Source: Gnetum montanum (taxonomy: Eukaryota; Streptophyta; Gnetopsida; Gnetales; Gnetaceae). From it: DNA of 64,000 nt. Where the stretch lies: assembly GCA_015680685.1 (NCBI GenBank), contig MNCI01020942.1, positions 166,009 through 230,008 on the forward strand, given 5' to 3'. Shown piece by piece: positions 1 through 11,640 of the stretch; the stretch's first letter is position 1; each line of letters opens with the position of its first letter. The notes under the pieces were generated by a model, which saw only the letters and a list, made by a program, of their open reading frames with translations, made no database searches and was not told the origin of the DNA. The position numbers were made by a program, and so were the translations under genes.

Positions 1-63
1 ATAGAAAGCTTACAATACTTGATGTTGCAACATGCCAAAGGGAGAATTTTCTCTTTTGAATGC

Positions 64-102
<39 letters not shown>

Positions 103-1136
103 TTTTTCTTTAGATATTTTGAAATTGAACAGAACCAAACCCTTTGAATGTTACTGATGGAGGTATTTATAAGACTAAGGATGCGTCAAAAGGAGTGATT
201 TGGACGCCATGTGCCCTGGGCTTCCGTTGACTTACTAGCGTCACACGTGCTGTGTTTGATCACTAGATCTGTAAGACCATTGTGATCGTGATTCTGTTGT
301 GCCATAATTGTAGGTCTGCCATGCCATAACTATGTCGTCAGCATCCAAAAACGTATACCAACGATTCAATTAGATGAAGTGCATTAATGTCGGACAACCA
401 CCTACATGCCTTACCATACTTTGTAACTTAGCATGCTTGGCACAGTGTCTTGTCGTTCATTCTGCTACATATTGCATGCTTGCTACGTTATGCTACGCTA
501 TGCAACATAGCATAGCGTAGTAGCTAGCCTTAGTTGCTAAAGTTTTTCCGATTTGCAAACTTTGTCTCCTGCAATGTAAGTTTCATGAAATCCACTGATT
601 CTGCCCTTAGAGCTGCCTTCTGTCCCTTTCACAAGATTTCTACACCTTGTTACGCCTTATAGCTCAATGTAGTGTAGAAGCAGACATGGTCTCCCGCTTC
701 CTGACGAAAAGGGACATCATTGCAAAAGTCGCAATTGGGGGAGGGGAGTGGTATTGAAGCCATTGCTATGCTACACTACGTGGTGTAGCATAGCGTAGCA
801 CTTTGTTCTGCTGTTGTCTTTTGAAGCTTGCTACGCTACGAGGCATAGCTTAGGGTAGCAGACTTCGTGACTTAGAAAACTTGCCAAACTATTTTCTGTG
901 CAGCCCGAATGCTACTGCCAACTTCGCATGCCATTTCTGAGTAGGTTGTCAGCTGGGTAGACTACCTTAGTGGACAAGAAGGATGACGTAGAACTTGTCC
1001 ATGCTCAAAGTAGAAAATTTGCTGAACTGGCTAGCCTAAAATTAGAATGTTCTCCTCCCGATGAATTGCCATAGCACTGTGTGGATTGCAAGGCTTGGTG
1101 AAGCTAGGATGACCTCATATTTTTTGAGGTGTTTCA
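1..1136 (-). repeat. 3' LTR of element A (truncated by window start)
   Basis: From position 4 this matches 33621-34698, the matching part of A's 5' LTR, with small indels and many transitions. The minus-strand LTR begins TGAAACACC at 1136. A polypurine tract lies just outside it. A TATA box (minus, 164-172) matches the one at 33776-33784. U3 holds several imperfect inverted repeats built from TACGCTA/TAGCGTA (about 485-530, 770-805 and 828-865). Confidence 0.88.
67..100. repeat. (AG)n microsatellite in LTR A
   Basis: Seventeen AG dinucleotides on the plus strand, so CT on the element's coding strand, about 65 bp downstream of the LTR TATA box. The other LTR of A has the same tract at 33683-33712 with fifteen units. 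It probably falls in the transcribed 5' leader. Confidence 0.95.
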
Positions 1137-1137
1137 T

Positions 1138-1150
1138 TGGTCCCTCTTTA
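1138..1150 (-). other. Polypurine tract of element A
   Basis: Minus strand reads AAAGAGGGACCA directly before the LTR start TGAAACACC. Element B has the near-identical AAAGAGGGGCCA at its own 3' LTR edge (23133-23145). This is the expected site for priming plus-strand DNA synthesis. Confidence 0.82.
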
Positions 1151-2130
1151 TCAATTTCTAGAGAACAAATTCGATAGACATCGACAAAGAATATGAAACA
1201 CTGCAGCAAGTGAAATGCTAAGGTTGTCGCATGGTGAGTTCTGAGACGTCGCTGGGCCACACTTGAGAGTGTTGCATTGGTTTTGCAAAGTTTAAGGTAG
1301 AAAGCAAAGATGATGTTTAGTGAAGTCCTTCATCGGAGTGCTCTGAGGGGCTTGTTTGCATTCTCATCTTTAGTTGGCGTTGTTCTTTAACCTCTTGTAG
1401 GCAAGTGCCCCCTTCGTAGGATGAGTTGCGTTACATCCGTGAAGGGTTTTGACTTGCCTATAGACACCTTCCGCACGGTAAGTTGTGTTACGCATGTGTT
1501 GGAGTTTGCACTCTCAAATAGCCATGTTAGTCGAGGCACTCACTTTGCAATGCTGTTAGCATTTACTACTATAGCGAGATGCATCTGTGGGGACAAGGTT
1601 TTGCTGGCTGTTGGCATTGTTGTTACTCTTGGACACCGTCGCTTTTGTGAGATGCCTAAAGTAGGAAGGCCAACAACGACCTTGGCAGCATGGAGGAATT
1701 GACCTTGAAGGCACCAGGAGCTGTTGAAATTCTGGATGCTCTAGAATCCCTACCAGGGGCTTGCATTCTAGGTTCAACTGTGGGAGCAGTTGCCACATAG
1801 CTAATGTCGTGCAAGCCCAAGCATCAGTAGGGAGCTAGAGTAACTGAATTGTGGCTGGGCCACAATGCTGTTGGCACTCCAGATGTGGGAGCCAGCCCAA
1901 GAACCACCGTTAGCGTAATGGGTTGTGGCGACGACAAGTTCGAAGGGCCAATGTGATGCCATACGACGTCTTCGAAGGGTCAGCATGATGCTAAGGGTGG
2001 CGACACCACGTGTATCCCAAATCACGTTCTTAGTGCGTCATGAAAGATGTTCTAGGGCTACGGTGTCCCACCTACATGTTAGCATCGCATCCACTTGTTT
2101 GATGTGTATCTGGTACTGGTGCATGCCAGG
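1151..2130. other. Element A 3' non-coding region, nothing recognised
   Basis: About 1 kb between the tandem array and the polypurine tract. No reading frame over about 90 codons shows recognisable similarity. Its place corresponds to 22046-23132 of element B, with no clear sequence match by eye. Confidence 0.6.
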
Positions 2131-2435
2131 GATGTGACGCAAACCCATTTTAAGATCTTAGTAGACCATGTGCTAGTTTAAGGTCCTAGCAGACCGTACA
2201 TGTTAGTTTACCATCGTAGCAGATGTGCTATGCCAGTTTATAGTCATAGTGGACTAACAGTTCCAATTTCACATCGTAGCAGACAGTTGCCGCTAGTTTT
2301 ACGCCATAGTGGGTGCTACTTGATGCCGCTAGTTTATCGTCATTGCAGATGTTGCTCGATGCTATTGCCAATTTATCATCATAGTAGATGGTGCTTGTTG
2401 GTGCCGTTGTGCTTTAGACATGGTATGGCTTGAGG
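2131..2435 (-). repeat. Diverged tandem array downstream of integrase (A)
   Basis: About eight diverged units of roughly 35-45 bp. On the plus strand the core is GCCAGTTTA followed after a few bases by CATAGCAGA or a variant; on the element's coding strand this reads TCTGCTAYGA...TAAACTGGC. The same motif forms the array at 21535-22045 in element B, at the same position relative to integrase. Confidence 0.8.
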
Positions 2436-3480
2436 TATGAGTGATTCACCGAGTTGGTGAACTCGTTGCTGTCCATGTCTGCCAGTTTGAAGGCTTTGTT
2501 TCTCAAGGCTTTGGTGACCATGTAAGGACCTTTCCAATTGGCTTAGAACTTTCTCACGTGCTCATAGATGGCCTTGAAGATGAGGTCTCCCTTCTGCACC
2601 AATTGTCGATGCAGGTTTGCATGGTGCTTCTGCTACTGCCTGCTTTGGTAGTGCTCGATGCATTTTAGCATTTACGCATGCTCTTCCTCCATTGAGTCAA
2701 GGTCGATAGTTCACGACTTGTTGTTCTGGGCTTCATTCACGGCATCTGCAAGGATCATTCAAAGTGAGGTTACCTACAACTCAAGAGACAATACAACTTT
2801 AAATCCATAAACAAGACTGTAAGGGGTCTTACTTATTGCAATTCTGCACGTCATTCAGTAGGCCCAGAGGACGTAGAGGATTTGCTCATGCCATTGCCTT
2901 TTGCTATTGTTGAGCATCCACCTCAGCAAGTTGATGACGGACTTATTTGTAGCCTCCACCTACCTATTCTCCTGTAGATAGTAAGGGGAAGAAAATGATT
3001 TTTTAATGCCTAGGTTGCTACAGAATGTTTAGGTTTTCGTACTACTGAACTACGGCCTGTTGTCGGTCACAATTGTCATTGGAAGCCTAAATCTTGTCAT
3101 AATGTTGTCGAGGATGAAACATCAGATTTGCTGGGACGTCATCTTCCTTAGGGGAATAGCTTTCACTGACTTAGTAAAATACTCTATGATGGTGATAATG
3201 AAGCTATGCCTTGGAGAGGAGTTAGGCATGATAGGCCCTATGAGGTCTAATATCCATCATTGGAAGGGCCACGTGATTTGCGTTGGGTGTAGGTTTGTAG
3301 GTGCTATGTGTATGAGATTTGCATATCTTTGGCACGTGTCACATGTCTTGACTTTCATCAGGTAGTCACACTCCATGTAGGGCCAATAGTACCCTAGGCG
3401 TCTAATTTTGTTAGCCATAGCCCTGGGTGCTATGTGTCCACCGCACAACCCTTCATGGACTTCATTAACTACCTTCTGCT
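2436..3480 (-). pseudogene. Integrase, element A (disrupted)
   Basis: Minus-strand translation shows an H2C2 zinc-binding N-terminus: H and H in VHEGLCGGH near 3457-3436, then CDTC near 3343-3334. The catalytic core follows, with VTDN before the second Asp and a kept Glu in VEATNK. The C-terminal part, ending near 2436, has the ANWKGPYMV motif typical of the gypsy integrase C-terminus. Several in-frame stops occur in the core. The segment follows the second RNase H and precedes the tandem array. It aligns through its length with integrase of element B. It would have inserted element cDNA into the chromosome, but it is not functional as it stands. Confidence 0.88.
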
Positions 3481-4640
3481 CTTGCTTGCCACCTATGCAT
3501 GCTAGCAATATCCCATTGTAGGAGTGTTTGCATAGGGCATTATTCCCCATGAGCATGTATTGCCAGGCACGCTTATAGATCACATCTCTCTGGGTAGATG
3601 TTAATCCTTCAGGGGGCTCACTGTGCTGTAGATAAGCTTTAATGTTGGCATACCACCCTTGGGTATCTGTAGCACTGACAGATGCCATGTGTTCGACCTG
3701 AGTGATGGGCTCTATGCATTCTGTGATTGCAGTTGGTAGGTTTGCTAAGAAATGTGATGGGATGTTTAACGTGAGGGTGGCTAAGGTGTCTGCTACATGT
3801 TGCACATCGGTGTTCGCAAATTATTTAAGTAGGATTTTTTCTAGGTCGCAGTAGGTTTGTAGGTGTGTAGCCTTGTAGGCATAGACCTCGGTGACTTAAT
3901 TCACGTCTAGTTGTGAATCTCCTCGGATTGCTAGGTGTTGTATGCGTAGCATTTGGGCAGTTAAGAGGCCCTTAAGTAGCCCCTCGTATTCTGCCACGTT
4001 GTTGGTGTAAGGGAACATAAATCGATAAGAGGATGGATGCATTTCCCTAGAGGGGAACGTGATCGCGGAAGCGGTGCTACTTCCTTGCACGGTTGAGCTG
4101 CTATCAAAGTGTAAAGTGGCTTCGCAATGCAATGGGATGATGTTGATATTGTTGACGTATTTGTCCGAGAACTTAGGGTCTATGGTTGCCTTGTTGTCAA
4201 CTGGTGAGGTCGTGAGTTGGGTTGCTATGGCTTGGCCCTTTATCGACGATTGACTTACATAGCATAGGTCGAATTCTGCGATTATCACTTTCCACCAGGC
4301 TATCTTGCTACTTTCATACAAATTGTTGGTGATAGCCCGAAGTATATTGCTTTTGCAAATGATGTTGGTTGTACTACGAAACAGATAATGCTGCCACTTT
4401 TTTAATGCGAACACTAAGGCTAGGCAATTCTTCTCCACTTCATTGTATTTCACCTCATATGCTACTAGTGCATAGCTTAAGTAATACACTGGTATCTCAG
4501 AACCGTCATCTCACTTTTGACATAGTAGCACTACTATGGATGTGTTGGAGGTGGCAAGGTATATGAAGAAGGGTTTGTCCTTTTGTGGCAGGTGCACCAT
4601 TGGGAGGTGCAAGAGTTCTTTCTTCAAGTCGTCGAAGGCT
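3481..4640 (-). pseudogene. Tandem RNase H domains, element A
   Basis: The first RNase H is the gypsy domain after RT, seen as EVEKNCLALVFALKKWQHYL. After a linker comes a second, archaeal-type RNase H: LHFDSSS (4150 region), then YTNNVAEYEGLLKGLL and RGDSQL near 3915, and finally VADTLATL near 3790. The second domain is the hallmark of the Tat lineage. The first catalytic Asp is kept in LHFDSSS. A break separates the parts near 3806-3896. The linker probably tethers RT to integrase in the polyprotein. Element B has the same arrangement at 19173-20330. Confidence 0.86.
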
Positions 4641-5420
4641 TGTTAACACTAGGTTGTCCATTCAAAGTCAACCCCCTTCTTTAGAAGATGTTGCATGGGG
4701 TGTAAATTTTTGGTCAACCTTGCTATAAACCTTCGAATGAATTGTACTCTACCTTGTAAACCACGTAACTCCTTAAGGTTGGTGGGAGGCGCTAGATTGA
4801 TGATGGACTTGACTTTGTTGGGATCCACCCGTATTCCGACCTCCGATACTACAAATCCTAACATACATCCATTTTTCACCTCGAAGACACATTTCTTAGG
4901 ATTGAGGTGTAAATCGTGCATTTGGCAACATTTCAGGACTATCCCTAGGTTGCATGTGTGATCAACACTCTCCTTGGACTTGACTACTATATCATCCATG
5001 TAGTCATTTAATGTCCCTAGGATGTAGTCATTGAAAATGTAAATCATGGCTTGCTGGTAGGTAGCTCCATCATTTTTGAGCCCGAAGGGCATCATGATAT
5101 AGTAGAAGGTCCCCCATGAGGTCATGAAGGTGGTTGATAGCTGGTGCTCTTGGTTAATGCGGATTTGGTTGTACCTAGAAAAACCATCCATGAAGGATAA
5201 CAAAGCATGGCTAGCCGTGGTGTCAAAGAGCTAATCTATGCTCAGGAGTGGGAAGTTGTCTTTGATCATTGCCTTGTTTAAGTCTTGGAAGTCTATATAG
5301 ATTCGTATTCCTCCCGTTTTCTTTGAAACCACAATGATGTTGGATATCCACTCTGAATAGTCAACTACACAGATGAACCCTGCCTAGTATAACCTGCGGA
5401 TGAAATCTTGACAAGTAAGA
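4641..5420 (-). pseudogene. Reverse transcriptase, element A
   Basis: Minus-strand frames show the gypsy RT palm: a conserved IRIYIDFQDLNKA stretch (about 5310-5270), FMDGFSRYNQI, FGLKNDGATYQ and the active site YMDDIV, followed by GLQGRVQFIRRFI towards the RNase H. An open stretch of 184 codons covers 5203-4649. A stop separates it from the upstream part. Sequence equivalent to the N-terminal RT region of element B (18024-18480) is missing, so the 5' part was lost or diverged beyond recognition. It aligns with element B RT throughout. Confidence 0.88.
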
Positions 5421-5700
5421 TAATTAGTATGAAAAACAAGAAATTGTGAGTATGAGAAGTATCAAGTTGAAAACATGAAACTGTTAAGAAATTTGATACT
5501 ACCCATGTGGAAGAGGGTGAGATAACCGCTGATGTAAGCATGTGGCATTGTTAGTTTAACATCATTGTGGACTGCGAACGTAATGGGTTGAAGCTACTAG
5601 TGTAGGGTCTTCTCAGACCCTAGGGGTGTGACTATGCCAAAATTCCTAGTTTAAGGTCTTTTTGGACCCTTAATCAAAAACAAATATTATATTTTTTTTG
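5421..5700. repeat. Spacer with AGTTTAAGGTC motifs, upstream of antisense gene (A)
   Basis: Holds several copies of a motif like TAGTTTAAGGTCTTTTTGGA between the RT region and the antisense promoter. Related units occur upstream of the antisense promoter in C (51985-52080). It ends in a T-rich stretch with TTTTCGGG. Confidence 0.6.
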
Positions 5701-5848
5701 TTTTCGGGAGGGTAAGTAGTTGGCTTGAAGTGTGTCAAGGCTTTAATGCTAATAGTGTTATGATGTCGTGGCGAGCATTCTATGCTACATGACACACTCC
5801 GCATTAATCAGAGAGAGAAGGGGCGGCAAGTTTCCTTCCTCTTATGAC

Positions 5849-5857
5849 CATAAATAG
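5849..5857 (+). promoter_or_regulatory. TATA-like box of antisense gene (A)
   Basis: CATAAATAG about 150 bp upstream of the predicted ATG at 6004. Elements B (minus, 17770-17761) and C (52286-52295) have TATA-like boxes at almost the same distance. Confidence 0.55.
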
Positions 5858-6003
5858 GGGTTAAACCTTGGTGATTTCACCATTTTTATCGTAAGAGTGC
5901 AGGACCCTCATCAGAGCACACAGCGATTTCAGAGCATGAAGTAATTGTGTTGATTAGCAAGACAAATTTCTACGATGAAGGACGTAAATTTGCAAGCGGG
6001 ACC

Positions 6004-7057
6004 ATGGATCCTAAGACTCATTTGGTACTTGCAAAGGTTGAAGAGGCAAAGAAGACCCTAGGGCATGCACTACAAGTGTGCGTTGTGCCACGGTAGAGCA
6101 CATTGTTAACCTAGTAAGTTACTCTGTCTTCTTTGCCCCCTTTTTTTGGTGTGTTTTGCATCCTATTTGTTTGCATCCATTTTTTGGTTACCTACGTTTT
6201 CTGTAGTTGTGTCATTTTGGCTTTTGCATAGCCTCGGTTGCCATTTTGGCCATGGCAGACATGTAATCATTACATCGTGATTGCATGCAAAGCCGCTGAA
6301 GCTACCACCGCCGTGATTGTTACAACCGCAGAGGCTGGGGCAATTTAAGTTGCTTGACCTTAGCATGCTACAACATAAAATCCTTCAGGGGGTTCAGCCA
6401 TGGTGATGATGTGGCAATGTGACATGTGTTTTTTTAGGCTATGCCATCAGTCATTTTACTGCTATGCTAGGCTGTTCGCATGCTCTTGCTACGCTATGTG
6501 CAGTGAAGGGTTATGCTATGCTATATGTAGGGGCTGTTAGACACTGTTATGTTGCACGTGTACTACATTTAAGTGTGATGCTAATTTTTGCTGACTACAT
6601 TGTTCAGGGTAGGACCAAGGTCCCAGTTGATTGTTTTGGACATTAGCAAGGTCTTATGCCATGTGAGCAAACCTGTTGCCAATGCTCCCCCTTCCTAGAT
6701 TCGTTTGGAAGATCAAGCAGTTTGGTTCAGAAAAGGGGAATAAGACTTCTTGAAATTCCTTCTCAACCACTTTAGTGTGATTGTTTGGTCTTCCCTAAAG
6801 GAGAAGGAGTCATCTGGTATAGTAGAAGCCATGCTGCCAGGGGCAAGTTAGGGCATCCTGAGATATTTCTCCGACGAGGTAGTCATGGGCAAGCAGGGAG
6901 GAGGATCCAGCCAACACTCAACAGGGTTGAGGCATTGGGCCTGGATTTGGAACATGCCGAAATTTCACTGTTATCATTAGTACAACACATTGTTTCTCAC
7001 TCGTGACATGGTGACGTACTTCCAGAACCCATAGGAGATCGTCTATTGTGTTAGTGG
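6004..7057 (+). pseudogene. Antisense gene of element A, exons 1-2 (HAD/NIF-like start)
   Basis: Exon 1 is 6004-6113: MDPK, a short helix-prone stretch, one internal stop, then donor GTAAGT. Exon 2 is 6608-7057, 450 nt, after a TTCAG acceptor; it ends at donor GTGAGT. Both leave phase 2, as in element B, whose exon 2 is also exactly 450 nt. Exon 2 resembles the core of NIF/CTD-phosphatase-type HAD proteins: LIVLDISKVL (motif I; the second Asp of DxD is Ser), VWFRKG, FLKFLLNHF and VIVWSSL (motif II with Ser). Five in-frame stops interrupt it. Element B is inserted 49 bp into intron 2, so the gene continues at 24749. Confidence 0.75.
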
Positions 7058-7101
7058 GTGAGTTTTTCATCTTTGCTTTACCTCGTTGTGTAATGATGGT
7101 C

Positions 7102-7106
7102 ATACC
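7102..7106. repeat. Left target-site copy of element B (ATACC)
   Basis: Five bases before the LTR. The right copy (24709-24713) is ATACT, one C/T transition apart. Confidence 0.75.
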
Positions 7107-8669
7107 TGAAACACCGTGAAAATTGCGAATCGACCTCAGGCAAAGATTCGCAATTCAGGCAAGGGCGCATGTCAAAATTCCAAAAGGGAGAATAAGACAG
7201 AGCAACACTAAGAGGCGTGTCGCATCAAGTCTTCAACTTCCCCTGCAGATTCCTAATCTTACTATGTTTTCTCTGTTTACGCTATATCACGTGATGTAGC
7301 GTAATGGCGCTTAGCATGATTCTAGTTAAACATAGTCCGGCATCAGAAGGCTAGTTACTTCAGCACAAGGAGAGGCTTGAGCAGCATAATATGCGGTTTC
7401 TTGTATATTTTGCTAAGTCTTTTGTTCAAGGTCAGGTTTACGCTCTGTTACGCACAGCAGCGTAATGAGCTCCAAAACAGTCAAAGGCAAAGTCTAAGAA
7501 AGTGCGATTGCTCATCATACGCTCATTACGCAACGTAGCGTATCACAGTGTATTGCACTGCCAAGCTAAACATTGTTTTACACTTCATTATGCGTGGCTG
7601 CGTAAGCAAGCGTAGAATAGCTTAAACCCATGGCTTCCATGTTATGTTACGCTTGTACACGCAACGCAGCGTGAATAAGCGTAATCTAAGCCAAAGACAG
7701 TTGAAGTACGCCCGACGTGCATCTGTTCTTTACATGAACAATACACAAATGAGTGTATTGTGTGTGGTCGTGAAGTTTGACACAAAAATGGTCAGGCCAA
7801 CAACACCCGAAACATTCGGGGCACACGTCATCAGGGTTGTGCCTTTTCCATAGGGTGTCGCAACCTATAAATACCCCAGTTGACAAAGATACAGGGGTGG
7901 GAAAATCAAAGAGCAAAAAGACATTTTTTCTGAGTACGGGAGCACTTATCACTTTTTGAGCAGAGATACAGAGAGCAGCACTTTGGCGATTGTTGACAGC
8001 ATCACCTTCCGACAGAAACAGAGCATAGTTCGCTTTGAGCACCGACAACAAAAGTAATCATTCTTTGGAGAAGACACAATTTTCTCCATCAGCGACCACT
8101 GGCCATCCTAAACAGAATCTACCTAAGGCGAAAGAAGTAGATCCAAGATCATGGGATCATCTTGCATGGTTCACAGGCTCTATTGGTCAGAAACAGTTGA
8201 TCGATAGACGTTAGAGCTTGACCTTCCTTGCATCCCGGCTTTAGCCCACGAGGTAGACCGGACTTCCGTTTGGACAGTTTTCTTGTTGTTTTGTGCTTGC
8301 TTCATATCCATTAATCGAGGTCTCCCCAGTGTAACGAGATATATAAAATATACATCTTTCAAGTCAAAGTGTAGATCTTGAAACTACGTGTTTCTCTTGT
8401 GTTAGCCTCTTCTCATCGTGTTTAGCGTTATCATCGTTACAATTTGTCTACGTCATTTTCCCCTCATTTTTGCGATCCCTCGAATCAGATCATTCCATGA
8501 GATATTCATCAGTTTACTGATTAGTAAGTCCCTGTCTGATCGACATGACCGTTCAGGGTGCCGCAGATTCGGTTTTTCCAGCATAGCCCTCGCACGGATC
8601 TGTGGTTAAAACTGTGTATGCGGGATTTGGTTTCGTATTTTCTAGCTGCCGACGTTTTCCATCGTTACA
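7107..8669 (+). repeat. 5' LTR of element B
   Basis: Matches 23146-24708 without net length change. U3 is rich in TTACGC/GCGTAA inverted repeats (for example arms at 7277-7284 and 7297-7304). The TATA box is at 7865-7873, leaving about 800 bp of R-U5. Confidence 0.95.
7865..7873 (+). promoter_or_regulatory. LTR B TATA box
   Basis: CTATAAATA, identical at 23904-23912 in the 3' LTR, about 760 bp from the LTR start. Confidence 0.75.
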
Positions 8670-8675
8670 GTTTTT

Positions 8676-8692
8676 TGGCGCTAGAAGGAGGG
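8676..8692 (+). other. Primer binding site of element B
   Basis: TGGCGCTAGAAGGAGGG, six bases after the LTR end. Element A has the decayed equivalent TAGTGCTAGAAGGAGGG with the same spacing. TGG at the start fits a tRNA CCA end; I do not assign the tRNA. Confidence 0.8.
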
Positions 8693-8911
8693 CCTAGGCT
8701 CTAATCTGAATATTTTGGGTAGCCCTGTTAGCAATCCGTACCCTAAACCATAGACGTAATACCTCTAAGGAAGTTTACGGTAAACCGTGTGGTATAGATC
8801 GGTCGCAAGGACGATTTCTTTGGAATCCTACAGGGTAGAAAGCCTATTTGTGTTTTTGTTGCCAGCCATTTCTTAGATATGATTACCAGTTATCGTTAAT
8901 CTCATAGCTTA

Positions 8912-11523
8912 ATGAATTCCTTGTACATGACCACAACCGCCATGGTCCCCGACGATTTGGGTGCCACATCTATGAACCCTATCGTGGTCACCAGACCAGC
9001 TCCTGGTGCAACAGGATCTCAAGGGCCATTGCGCCGATCATTGAGACTTCAGGGAAAAGAGCCCATCTTCATAGTCATAACCCCTGAAGAATACAATTTT
9101 ATATGTGTTAAGATCCAGGCGCAGCTAGCTCTTAGCCGAGCTGAGGTCGAAGTGAAACAAAACTTTGAGGTGGTCCACCGAGGGGGTCATGATTTCAATC
9201 TAACAGCTTATGACATTATTCCCTTGACCGAACACCAACATGAACTTATAACGCAGTTGGTCATGGCCAAGAGCCAGGCTACATAGGCTATGGTGGAGCC
9301 CCAGCATGGGGAAGAGGAAGAGGATGAATTGGCAGCCTAGTCGGAACATTTGTTCCATACTCTGAGCCCCCATACGTACGTAAATCCCCTGTTTCCTTTC
9401 AACGGAGAGACCGCCTCTCTTAACACAACCATGACGATGCAGATGCACATCCCTGCCATTACGCAGGCCACTGCATAGTCGTCTGGGCTACAAGTACAAG
9501 TACCCCATAATAACATGGGGGCAGTTTCGTCACCGCGGGTACTTAGCATCCCAGTGGTGGTCTCGGCGACCGTTGCGCCCCATTTTGTCCCTCAGATACA
9601 ACCTCACACCATATCAACAACTCGCCCAATGCATATTTTACCACCCCCGCCCCCTCCAACCCAACAGATCACCATAGCTGTTCAGCCATAGACATACATC
9701 CAACAGCCTGCCTCAAGTTAGTGGCCCAACCCTGTGGCGCAACACAACCAGTCTGTGCTGTATAGTGTGCAACCCTCCGTCACACCTGCAACGCAAGTTC
9801 CACAGGTGGTCCCGCAGCATATCTATCCTTATCTTACGCAGCAGGTGGCGGCTAACCCCTCTTCGCAAACCAGTGGGTGATGGTCTTCACAGGCCCCTCC
9901 ACCTACAGGGATCCCTGCCCCACAAGCAGCCAGGCAACCTCTCCCATCGTTTCCGTTTCCCATCACTGCCCTCCTAGTCCAACCTCCTATGCTTTCCGCA
10001 CCGACATCTCCGTCAACAGGTCTGGACCAGGCCTTCCAGCTTATACAGACCCTCACCGAGGAGGTTCGACGCCTCAAAACCGCTGGTTCTGATACCATTC
10101 AGATCATGGACTTTTACCAGGATGATCCGATTAGCCCAGCGGTCCCTATGCTATCATTGCCACCAGGGATGTCCCTACCTCATTTTACCAAGTATAATGG
10201 AGAGGGAGATCCCAACCCTCACTTGGTCATGTTTAGGTCTGAGTCCTTGTTGTTGCAACAATGGCCACACACCATCATCCAAGTCTTTGCAATGTATTTA
10301 ACGGGGAAAGCTTTGGATTGGTACTGAGCACTTCCACGCTCTTCCATCTCAACCTTGGAAGAGCTACTGACCCAATTTGTGACCCGCTTCAAATACAACT
10401 TGAAATTGGAAGTCACATTGGATCAGCTCATGGGGGTGAAACAAGACCCACTGGAGCCTGTCCAAAAGTTCATACAGCACTGGAATGCTACCTTGAATGA
10501 GATCCGCGAGTCGATTGCGGACTCACATCTGCTGGCTATATTCAAGGGAGCAGTCAATGACTTTATTAAGTCAAAGCTATATTATCTTTCCCCCAACTCT
10601 CTACACCAGGCCTTCGCTCAAACTAGAAGCATCCAAGATGCTGCGGAGGCCAGCAAGGACCCAGCGTATGTAGCCTACAAGAACACACATAACAAGAGCA
10701 AAGAAAAGGGTAAAGCAGCGACAACGACAGTAGCTGCGATGACTGAAGGTACAAAGACTAAGAATAAGAAGGCACCCACGGTGCCTCCTGAAACCATGGC
10801 TAGTGCCGGCACCAGCCAAGACACAACTGCCCCTGAAAAGGCCCCCAGCCTAAGCCGAACTTTGAGCGTAAGGATCGCTCAAAGTACATGACATTACCTG
10901 TAAAGCATTTCGAACTGTTAAAAACACTGTTAGGGGCAGAGCACATTCAACCTAAGAAGGTGTCCAAAGAAGCTCTAAAGTGTCACAGACATCATTGTGA
11001 ACTGCTGAAGAATCCTTCTTTGGCCTTACCTAACAAACCACCAGTTCCGAGATCTTTCAGGGTAGACCATTTCTGTGACTACCACCAGCTGTGTGGTCAC
11101 AATACAGATTACTGTTGGGCGTTGAAAGATGACATTCAACGCATGCTGGATGATGGTTCACTCAAGTTAGATAGCAGCAACCTGATGCGTCCAGAAAACC
11201 AAACGTTGCACGTATATAAGGACCCATTGAACGCAAACGATGATCCTTATATGATCACTATGGTAAGTACGGACAGTGAGAGGAGGGAACTACCAAAACA
11301 ACCTTTTGTTTTGCGTGTCCCTGCCAGCTCACAAAGGGGGCCAACCATTTCATCGGTAGTGCGTGGGGTCTCGAGGCCGCCCTTCATTATACGGGCACCT
11401 TCTTGGATACACTCTCAGTCACGCAGCGACAGTCAAGCCACGGCCTCGTCCGTGCCCACGTCTAGGGCGCCCTTCATTATGAGGGCACCAAAACCACAGG
11501 CTGCTCCTCTCACGCAGGGGTAG
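8912..11523 (+). pseudogene. Gag polyprotein, element B
   Basis: Structural protein that would form the particle. ATG at 8912 opens a 124-codon stretch. A Pro/Gln-rich region with several TAG codons follows to about 9990. The conserved gag core starts at LDQAFQLIQTL and runs through MDFYQDDPISP, PHFTKYNGEGDP, SLLLQQWPH and ELLTQFVTRFKYN. A frameshift near 10840 moves the remainder to another frame, ending in a zinc-knuckle-like FCDYHQLCGHNTDYCWALK (about 11070-11126). The gag of element A reads through the place of this frameshift, so it is a mutation and not a programmed slip. Most stops fit CAG to TAG. Protease follows in the last frame after a TAG at 11521. Confidence 0.88.
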
Positions 11524-11640
11524 ACCTCCAACCAAAAGCGTCAACTGTCACCCCCCAAGCGAAAGGGAAAAGACACATTAGTTAACGCAACAAAAGACCA
11601 TTCTACACTCGGCTTCCCTAAGCCTAGGCCCCTGGCCTCT

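Noticed and set aside
1421-2140. Open frames of 70-93 codons on both strands
   Set aside because: They overlap each other, show no domain and lie in the 3' non-coding part of element A.
6163-6646. Minus- and plus-strand open frames between antisense exons 1 and 2 of A
   Set aside because: They fall in the predicted intron 1 and have no counterpart in the B or C copies.
7644-8609. Several short frames in the LTR of B, repeated at 23797-24648
   Set aside because: They occur in both LTRs only because the LTR is duplicated; none has a domain and they differ by stops between the two copies.
10888-10891. ATGA overlap suggesting programmed coupling inside gag of B
   Set aside because: In A the equivalent gag segment is continuous, and alignment puts the true frameshift near 10840, so this is a mutation.
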